From UBA5336 sp038745855 (lineage in GTDB: Bacteria > Pseudomonadota > Alphaproteobacteria > Caulobacterales > Hyphomonadaceae): DNA of 44,067 nt. The stretch covers positions 1-44,067 of the forward strand of contig JBCDLC010000027.1 of assembly GCA_038745855.1 (NCBI GenBank), in the 5' to 3' direction. The notes under the pieces were generated by a model. It saw only the letters and a list, made by a program, of their open reading frames with translations, was not told the DNA's origin and did not search any database. This document shows, piece by piece, positions 7,842-13,710 of this stretch (within the stretch, counting starts at the first letter, position 1; every line of letters begins with the position of its first letter). Both the position numbers and the translations under genes were made by a program.

Positions 7842-8439
7842 CGTGGAGAGTGGTGGCAGCTCCGGGGTCCGGCGAACGGCGATCGCTTTCACGGTTTTAC
7901 CAATGGTGATGCTCGGCTTGGCGTTCGCCGCCGATCCAATCTACGACACATTCTGCCGTGTTACCGGGTTTGGCGGCACCACGCGGGTTGCAACGGCGGC
8001 GCCGACGTCGGTAAGCGATCGCTCTGTGAACGTGCGTTTCGATGCCAATGTCTCGGGCACGCCCCTCTTGTTTCGTCCTTTGCAGACTGACCACGACATT
8101 CAGCTTGGCGCCCACGGACTGGCATTCTATGAGGCCACGAATACGTCGACCGAGCCGATCTCTGTGATTGCCAGCTACAACGTAACGCCGCACCGGGCGG
8201 GGCCATACTTCAACAAACTGGAGTGCTTCTGCTTCCAGGAGCGCGTGTTCCAGCCTGGGGAGACGAAGAAGCTTCCGGTTGTATTCTTCGTGGATCCGGC
8301 GCTTGAGGATCGGACGTTGAACCGGGATGTGAAGACAATCACCCTCTCTTACACCTTCTTCCAGATGGACGACTGGATGGGCGAGGTTCAGGAGACGGCT
8401 CAATCTGACGCGTTGGCAGCACCTTCGGACGCGGGTTAA
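7828..8439 (+). CDS. ctaG: Cytochrome c oxidase assembly protein CtaG (Cox11)
   Basis: Copper chaperone that delivers CuB to subunit I. The 203-aa protein has one N-terminal membrane anchor (about residues 17-36) and a periplasmic immunoglobulin-like domain. The copper-binding CFCF motif is present (Cys133, Cys135 in KLECFCFQE), along with the conserved Cys43 in YDTFCRVTGFGG and the YFNKLECFC context diagnostic of Cox11. Two starts are possible: ATG at 7828, overlapping the upstream small gene by 14 bp, or GTG at 7843 just after that gene's stop. I use the ATG, but the extra five residues carry no known function. ctaE follows after 60 bp. Confidence 0.95.
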   Translation: MGAFDVESGGSSGVRRTAIAFTVLPMVMLGLAFAADPIYDTFCRVTGFGGTTRVATAAPTSVSDRSVNVRFDANVSGTPLLFRPLQTDHDIQLGAHGLAFYEATNTSTEPISVIASYNVTPHRAGPYFNKLECFCFQERVFQPGETKKLPVVFFVDPALEDRTLNRDVKTITLSYTFFQMDDWMGEVQETAQSDALAAPSDAG

Positions 8440-8499
8440 GGCTCAAGTAGTTACTTCGCGGCTAGGTCTGACCTGGCCGAACAAGAAAGCAGGCACAGC

Positions 8500-9369
8500 A
8501 TGGCGAGTGAAAGCGTCGAACACGATTTCCACCTGGTGAACCCTTCGCCCTGGCCTCTGCTCGGTTCCTTGTCTGTCGCAGTGTTGGCCGTTGGCGGTGT
8601 CACCTACATGAAGGGCCTCTTCGGTTTCCCACAAGGAAGCCCGTGGATCATGTTGCTGGGGCTCGGCATGGTGGCGTGGACCATGATCGGCTGGTGGGGA
8701 GAGGTCATCAAGGAGAGCCGTGCGGGCGATCACACGCCTGTGGTCCAGATCGGACTGCGATATGGCATGATCCTGTTCATCGCCTCTGAGGTCATGTTCT
8801 TCGTGGCCTGGTTTTGGGGCTTTTTCGAATTTTCCATCTATTCAGCGGCGAGGGTCGGCGACACATGGGATGCTTCAAACCCAATCTATGCTGACGGACT
8901 GGCGCGCTTTGCGGGCTGGCCGCCTGTTGGCGTGGAGACCTTCGACCCGTTCCACCTGCCACTGGCTAACACACTGGTGCTCTTGCTGTCGGGAACGACC
9001 GTCACCTGGGCGCACCATGCGCTGCAGCACGGTGACCGCCAGGGCTGCCGGAATGGTCTCATAGCGACGGTCGTGCTGGGCGTTTTCTTCACGTATCTGC
9101 AAGCGCTCGAGTACAGCCACGCCGCGTTCACCTTCGATGGCACGCTCTACGGTTCTGCATTCTTCATGGCGACTGGGTTCCACGGTGCCCACGTGGTGAT
9201 CGGAACCATCTTTCTCGCCGTATGCCTGCTACGTCTGATGCGGGGTCATTTTACCGTCGAAAAGCACTTCGGCTTCGAGGCCGCAGCTTGGTACTGGCAC
9301 TTTGTCGACGTGGTGTGGCTGTTCCTGTTTGCTTTCGTTTACGTGGTTCCGCACTTGGTGCTGGGCTAG
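8500..9369 (+). CDS. ctaE: Cytochrome c oxidase subunit III
   Basis: A 289-aa integral membrane subunit with seven predicted helices that binds close to subunit I and stabilises it during turnover. Family landmarks include HDFHLVNPSPWPLLGS at the N-terminus, RYGMILFIASEVMFFVAWFWGFFE, LSGTTVTWAHHAL, and the C-terminal YWHFVDVVWLFLFAFVYV. It is the last structural oxidase gene in the operon. In many alphaproteobacteria a DUF983 gene follows ctaE; here SURF1 follows directly after 32 bp, so that gene is missing from this position. Confidence 0.97.
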   Translation: MASESVEHDFHLVNPSPWPLLGSLSVAVLAVGGVTYMKGLFGFPQGSPWIMLLGLGMVAWTMIGWWGEVIKESRAGDHTPVVQIGLRYGMILFIASEVMFFVAWFWGFFEFSIYSAARVGDTWDASNPIYADGLARFAGWPPVGVETFDPFHLPLANTLVLLLSGTTVTWAHHALQHGDRQGCRNGLIATVVLGVFFTYLQALEYSHAAFTFDGTLYGSAFFMATGFHGAHVVIGTIFLAVCLLRLMRGHFTVEKHFGFEAAAWYWHFVDVVWLFLFAFVYVVPHLVLG

Positions 9370-9401
9370 CGCTGCCGCAGTGCGCCCGTTAGGACGAGCC
9401 C

Positions 9402-10088
9402 ATGGCGTTCCGTCCATATCCTATCATGACAGTGTGCGCACTGGTCGGGCTTGCCATCCTTCTCTGGTTGGGGAACTGGCAGTGGAGCCGCTACTCCGAA
9501 AAGATCGGCCGACCGCCGGAAGTCGCGGCTGGGGCGCCTGATGTCTTGCGCCTCGATCTCGAACGGATCGGGACAACGCTTCAGCATGTCTATGGGATCG
9601 CTGACGGTGAACCCCTTTGGCGCCGGGTGGTGGTTGCCCAGAGGACAGACACGCAGGAACCTCTGTTGTTGGTTGTTGATGCAATCGGCGGTCCCAATCC
9701 TGTGGAGGCACCACTCACGGAAGTGGCCTTTTCCGGCGGCTACGATGTTCGTGTCTTTCCGCGCGCGGCGTCGCCAGCGGCCAGAAACGCGCCCGATCAG
9801 GGCCTATGGTACACGTGGGATCACAACGCCCTGGCAAGGGCCCTGGGTGCAGCCGAGACTGTCCAAGTGGCCGAACCTGTCACACTCACCGTTCTGAACG
9901 CGTCGAACCCCTCCCAAACGCGCCGCACCGCAAATCCCTACGGCGCACCGAAACCGATCGATCCTCTGCCACCGGAGCGCCATTTCGGGTATGCACTTAC
10001 ATGGTGGGGATTGGGCGCCGCACTCGTCGGTGTCTATCTCGCATTCCATATGGCGAACGGGCGCCTGCGGTTTCGGAGACCGGCATGA
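9402..10088 (+). CDS. SURF1 family cytochrome oxidase biogenesis protein
   Basis: A 228-aa inner-membrane protein with the SURF1 layout: an N-terminal membrane helix ending in LGNWQWSRYSEK (the LGxWQxxR motif), a periplasmic domain, and a C-terminal helix preceded by RHFGYALTWWGL, a family hallmark. SURF1 proteins help insert heme a into subunit I. The middle is divergent, so the call rests mainly on the two ends and on position after ctaE. The stop overlaps the thrC start (ATGA, 10085-10088), which couples the oxidase operon to threonine biosynthesis, an arrangement seen across alphaproteobacteria. Confidence 0.88.
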   Translation: MAFRPYPIMTVCALVGLAILLWLGNWQWSRYSEKIGRPPEVAAGAPDVLRLDLERIGTTLQHVYGIADGEPLWRRVVVAQRTDTQEPLLLVVDAIGGPNPVEAPLTEVAFSGGYDVRVFPRAASPAARNAPDQGLWYTWDHNALARALGAAETVQVAEPVTLTVLNASNPSQTRRTANPYGAPKPIDPLPPERHFGYALTWWGLGAALVGVYLAFHMANGRLRFRRPA

Positions 10089-11476
10089 GATACATTTCGA
10101 CCCGTGGCCAGGCTGAGCCGGTCGGCTTTCTCGATGCTTGTCTGTCGGGGCTTGCACCGGATGGCGGTCTCTACGTGCCGGAAACCTATCCGAAGATCGA
10201 ACCGGCCGGGCGAAACGAGTGCTATGCTTATCTGGCAAGCCGAGTGCTGCGTGCATTCGCTGGGAACGACTTGTCAGACGAAGAGGCCCAACAGCTTTGT
10301 AGGCGTGCCTATGGCCGGTTCGCCCACGCCGACGTTGCGCCACTTGTCGCTTATGGTCCCAATCAATGGCTCATGGAATTGCACCATGGTCCAACGCTGG
10401 CCTTCAAGGACGTGGCCATGCAATTCATCGGCGAGCTCTATGAACTCGCTCTTCATCGCCAGGATCGATCACTGTCGATCGTCTGTGCGACGAGCGGTGA
10501 TACGGGCGGAGCGGCAGCGGCGGCATTTGCGGGCAAGTCGCGGGTCAGCCTCACGATCCTTCATCCCCATGAGCGGATCTCACCGGTCCAGCGTCTTTTC
10601 ATGACCACCACCGGTGCTGAGAATGTCCACAACCTGGCGCTCGAGAGTGACTTCGATACCTGCCAGGATTTCGTGAAGGCCATGTTTTCCGATGCGGCGT
10701 TCGCTGGTGATGTGCGTCTCTCTGGTGTGAACTCTATCAATTGGGCGAGGATCGCTGCCCAGTCTGTCTATTATGCTGCGGCTCAGCGGCAACTTGGCGA
10801 CCACGATCCAATTCGGTTCGTTGTACCCACGGGCAACATGGGCGATGCGCTGGCCGGCTATGTCGCGGCGCGCTGCGGGTTACTGAGTGGGTTGGACATT
10901 GTGTGTGCGGTCAATGACAATCGCGCGCTCGCCGACGTGTTCGAGACCGGCGTGATGGCACGGACTGAAACGGTCCCGACCCCGAGCCCGGCGATGGATA
11001 TAACCGTGCCGAGCAACCTTGAACGGCTCCTGTTCGAGGTGGCGGGCCGCGATGGCGGGGTGCTGTCGGACGTTTATGCCCGCTTTGCGCAGGCCGGTAA
11101 AACAGTGCTGCCGCAGACGCTGAAAGGGCCGCTCGGCTGTACGGGGCTTTCGGTAAAGGCTGTTAGTGCTGACGCGACCCGTTGCGAGATAGAACGGTTG
11201 AGAGCAGAGACGGGATGGCTGGTTTGTCCGCACACGGCTGTGGGTACCGCCGCTGCTAAAGGTTTGCCGGCGACGGATGCTACGACGGTCGTTCTGGCGA
11301 CGGCCCACGCTGCGAAGTTCCCAGATACAGTCGAGGCTGTCACTGGAGAACGGCCCGGCTTGCCCGGACGGTGTGAAACGCTGTTGGCCAGGGGCGAAGC
11401 CTTCGAGACCATGGCGGCTGATCTTCCGGCCGTAAAAGCTGCGATCGCCGCCAAGGTCCCTGCGGGAGATCGGTAG
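10085..11476 (+). CDS. thrC: Threonine synthase
   Basis: PLP enzyme of 463 aa that converts O-phosphohomoserine to threonine. The N-terminus MRYISTRG and the DGGLYVPE block (26-33) are typical of the longer bacterial/fungal class. The Schiff-base lysine is Lys108 in GPTLAFKDVAMQF; the ATSGDTGGAAAAAF segment is the phosphate/PLP loop, and VPTGNMGDALAGY is a further conserved block. The frame is open further upstream, but ATG 10085 matches the conserved N-terminus and overlaps the SURF1 stop by 4 bp. The mitochondrial-processing-like M16 peptidase gene that often follows thrC in this group is absent here; a GNAT gene follows after 3 bp. Confidence 0.96.
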   Translation: MRYISTRGQAEPVGFLDACLSGLAPDGGLYVPETYPKIEPAGRNECYAYLASRVLRAFAGNDLSDEEAQQLCRRAYGRFAHADVAPLVAYGPNQWLMELHHGPTLAFKDVAMQFIGELYELALHRQDRSLSIVCATSGDTGGAAAAAFAGKSRVSLTILHPHERISPVQRLFMTTTGAENVHNLALESDFDTCQDFVKAMFSDAAFAGDVRLSGVNSINWARIAAQSVYYAAAQRQLGDHDPIRFVVPTGNMGDALAGYVAARCGLLSGLDIVCAVNDNRALADVFETGVMARTETVPTPSPAMDITVPSNLERLLFEVAGRDGGVLSDVYARFAQAGKTVLPQTLKGPLGCTGLSVKAVSADATRCEIERLRAETGWLVCPHTAVGTAAAKGLPATDATTVVLATAHAAKFPDTVEAVTGERPGLPGRCETLLARGEAFETMAADLPAVKAAIAAKVPAGDR

Positions 11477-11479
11477 GCG

Positions 11480-12076
11480 ATGGAGCGGCTTCGTCGGGAT
11501 TCGCAGATCCGGACGGACCGTTGCATCATTCGGCCTCCGCGCCATGGCGACTATACTGCCTGGGCCACTCTCAGATCGGAAAGCCGTGCGTTTCTCGAGC
11601 CGTGGGAGCCGCGCTGGCCTGGTGATGCGTTGACGCCTTCCGATTGGAAGCGCCGCATGCGGGCCTGGCGCTCAGGCTGGGCAGCAGACAAGGCCTACGT
11701 GTTCTTGATATTCGAGCGGTCGAGCGCGCGGCTTGTCGGCGGTGCGTCTCTAAGCCATGTGCGGCGTGGGCCAGCCATGATGGCATCGCTGGGGTATTGG
11801 CTTGGCAAATGGGCGGAGGGCCACGGGTTCATGGCTGAGGCGGTGGAGGCGGTCTGCGGTTGGGCGGCAGATATTCTCGAATTGGAGCGGATTGAAGCGG
11901 CGACGGTGCCAGAGAATGTTCGCTCCCAGAAGGTACTCGATCGCTGCGGCTTTGAACGTGAGGGGTATGCGCGCGCATATCTGGAGATCGCTGGAAAAAG
12001 GCGCGACCATGTCCTGTTCGCCCGAACGATCGGTGATGGAGGAGACACAGTCCCCACGAAAGGAGCTGTACGTTGA
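11480..12076 (+). CDS. GNAT family acetyltransferase (RimJ/RimL type)
   Basis: A 198-aa GNAT protein of the RimJ/RimL-like class, which acetylates N-terminal or side-chain amines using acetyl-CoA. Visible elements: IRPPRHGDYTAWATLRSESR at the N-terminus, GGASLSHVRRGPAMMASLGYWLGKWAEGHGFMAEA (beta-4 and the acetyl-CoA loop region, residues about 88-120), and ERIEAATVPENVRSQKVLDRCGFEREG, the conserved late block with N-x-x-S. The true substrate is unknown; ribosomal protein is one possibility by family. It begins 3 bp after thrC and its stop overlaps the EAL gene start (TGATG), so all belong to one transcription unit. Confidence 0.88.
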   Translation: MERLRRDSQIRTDRCIIRPPRHGDYTAWATLRSESRAFLEPWEPRWPGDALTPSDWKRRMRAWRSGWAADKAYVFLIFERSSARLVGGASLSHVRRGPAMMASLGYWLGKWAEGHGFMAEAVEAVCGWAADILELERIEAATVPENVRSQKVLDRCGFEREGYARAYLEIAGKRRDHVLFARTIGDGGDTVPTKGAVR

Positions 12077-12828
12077 TGTATCCGTCCGTCGTTGCCCATT
12101 TCCAACCAATCGTATCCTTGAAAACTGGAAAGGCCGTGGGCTTCGAAGCTCTCGCGCGGGTAACAGGGGAAGGAAACGGACGGTCTGAGCCCGGCGCTCA
12201 GTGGTCTGACGATGGAACCCTCGTTCAAACGATGGTCGAACAGGCCGCGGCCGCCTTGGAAAATTGGCGAGACGCTCCGGGTGGCGCGGCGATGTTCGTT
12301 CAGGTCAACGTGACAGGAAAGGATGTGCTGCGCGGGGACTTGGCGAACCTCATCAGCGCGGTGCGGAGCCGCCACAAATTACCGGCCGGGGCCATCATCC
12401 TGGAGATGACTGAACACCTCCCGATCACCGATATGGACCAGACTGTCCAAGCTCTGGCGGCGGTCAAAGCGGCGGGTGTTGGACTTGTGCTCGATGATTT
12501 CGGTTCGGGCTACTCATCGCTGGCCTGGCTCCATGATCTGCCGCTGGACGGGCTGAAGATTGACGGCGGGTTGACCCGGAAACTTGGATCGGAACGGGGG
12601 AATGTGATCCTTGCTGCAACGGTTCAGCTCGGACACGCGCTCGGTCTCAGGGTGACGGCGGAGGGCGTCGAAGATCGCGACCACGGCCGGCAGTTGCGGG
12701 CGATCGGTGTCGATCAGGTGCAGGGCTTTGCTTACGGGCGCCCGATGGCGGCTGATGATCTGCTCACCTGCTTGCAAACCGGACAACTCTTGTCCGATTG
12801 CGTATTGACTGACGGGGTAAACGAGTGA
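12076..12828 (+). CDS. Stand-alone EAL domain cyclic-di-GMP phosphodiesterase
   Basis: A 250-aa protein that is nothing but an EAL domain: no GGDEF, PAS, REC or membrane segment. The catalytic set appears complete: FEALAR (Glu24), QVNVTGKDV (Asn), LEMTEHL (Glu), VLDDFGSGYSSLAWL (two Asp), LKIDGGL (Lys), TAEGVED (Glu) and VQGFAYGRPM (Gln). It should hydrolyse cyclic-di-GMP to pGpG. ATG 12076 overlaps the GNAT stop by one base; a TTG three bases earlier is also in frame. With no sensor of its own, control would come from transcription or a partner protein. It lies 49 bp before the prepilin peptidase. Confidence 0.92.
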   Translation: MYPSVVAHFQPIVSLKTGKAVGFEALARVTGEGNGRSEPGAQWSDDGTLVQTMVEQAAAALENWRDAPGGAAMFVQVNVTGKDVLRGDLANLISAVRSRHKLPAGAIILEMTEHLPITDMDQTVQALAAVKAAGVGLVLDDFGSGYSSLAWLHDLPLDGLKIDGGLTRKLGSERGNVILAATVQLGHALGLRVTAEGVEDRDHGRQLRAIGVDQVQGFAYGRPMAADDLLTCLQTGQLLSDCVLTDGVNE

Positions 12829-12877
12829 CCGCGTTCGATGCCGTTTCAAATAGCGGTGTCGTGAAAGCCGGCTGAGC

Positions 12878-13483
12878 ATGCTGGAAAAGTTGCCTGGAAG
12901 TCTGCGCGCACACGCACCGGCAAGCGGCCTCGGTATTATTGTCCTTTTACTGATGTTTGTTGGATTGTCGCTCTGGTTCGGTGTAGCGGCCCCTGTCTGG
13001 GTGATTGCTGCAACAGGGGTGCTGGTGGCGTGGGCCATATGGATCGACATTGAAACGTGCCGGTTGCCCGATACCTTGACGCTCCCCCTATTTATTGTGG
13101 CCATGGCGAACGGAGCGCTCGGCGGCGAGGCAGCCGTCATATCTGCTGTATTCGGCGCGGTGTTGGGATACTGCGTGATGCGGCTCGCGGGCCTTTACAT
13201 GGACTGGCGGCTCCGCCTCAGATTCATGATGCTGGGCGACGCCAAGTTTATGGCTGGGCTTGGTGGGCTCATCGGCTGGGAGGGACTGCCGGCGCTCCTG
13301 TTGGTCGGATCACTCTCCGGACTGGTGGAGGGGGTCGTTCGGAAAATCGTGGGGCGCGTGCGGACGGACGCCGGCGTTGTGGCATTCGGGCCGCACCTTG
13401 CCTTGGGTTTCGTCACAGTTTGGCTTGTTGGCACGGACTGGCTTTTATCGATTTCTGCGCGGGTTTTCGGTGCCGTTGGCTGA
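12878..13483 (+). CDS. Type IV prepilin peptidase (A24 family), GspO-like, no methyltransferase domain
   Basis: A 201-aa polytopic aspartic peptidase with the two catalytic sites of the A24 family: WIDIETCRLPDTLTLPL (first Asp, near residue 50) and MLGDAKFMAGLGGLIGW (GD motif, near residue 111). FGPHLALG near the C-terminus is also family-typical. It should cleave the leaders of the five pseudopilins encoded downstream (gspG-K). The N-terminal methyltransferase domain with its C-x2-C zinc pairs, found in PilD and most GspO, is absent; the protein starts directly with two membrane helices before the peptidase core. No other peptidase gene is in the T2SS operon, so this is the likely processing enzyme, though one elsewhere in the genome cannot be excluded. 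Confidence 0.88.
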   Translation: MLEKLPGSLRAHAPASGLGIIVLLLMFVGLSLWFGVAAPVWVIAATGVLVAWAIWIDIETCRLPDTLTLPLFIVAMANGALGGEAAVISAVFGAVLGYCVMRLAGLYMDWRLRLRFMMLGDAKFMAGLGGLIGWEGLPALLLVGSLSGLVEGVVRKIVGRVRTDAGVVAFGPHLALGFVTVWLVGTDWLLSISARVFGAVG

Positions 13484-13582
13484 AGTGACTTGGGAATTCT
13501 GGATTTCTTATCCAGTCGTTCCGATGGGTTATTCAGTGTAAAGAACATATTGGTGATGGCGGCAGTTTTGCCGGCCGCTTTC

Positions 13583-13609
13583 ATGACGCTGCTGTTATAT
13601 TAGCGTCAT
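13583..13609. repeat. Dyad symmetry ATGACGC-N13-GCGTCAT
   Basis: Perfect 7-bp inverted repeat with half-sites 13583-13589 and 13603-13609, about 100 bp upstream of the lipoprotein start. The right half-site is shared with the Pho-box-like direct repeat. It may be a binding site for a dimeric regulator or a coincidence of the same sequence. Confidence 0.4.
13592..13609 (+). promoter_or_regulatory. Candidate Pho box upstream of the elpS-like lipoprotein gene
   Basis: CTGTTATATTAGCGTCAT reads as two 7-bp half-sites, CTGTTAT and GCGTCAT, separated by 4 bp, the geometry of a PhoB site. Against the E. coli-type consensus CTGTCATAWAWCTGTCAY it matches 14 of 18 positions by my count. A weak -10-like CATAGC starts about 10 bases after it, at 13620, which is where a PhoB-activated promoter would have one. 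The downstream gene resembles C. crescentus elpS, which is phosphate-starvation induced. The match is partial and unsupported by experiment. Confidence 0.45.
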
Positions 13610-13710
13610 ACGATTGTGCCATAGCGCCCGCGAGTTCAGGGCGCGGGTAAGGGAGATTCGCCGAGCCAGGAATTCTTCGTATCGCTTCACACCTCACGAG
13701 GGACTCTCGC

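Noticed and set aside
9806..10084. thrC starting at 9806
   Set aside because: That extension overlaps SURF1 entirely; ATG 10085 matches the family N-terminus and overlaps the SURF1 stop by 4 bp.
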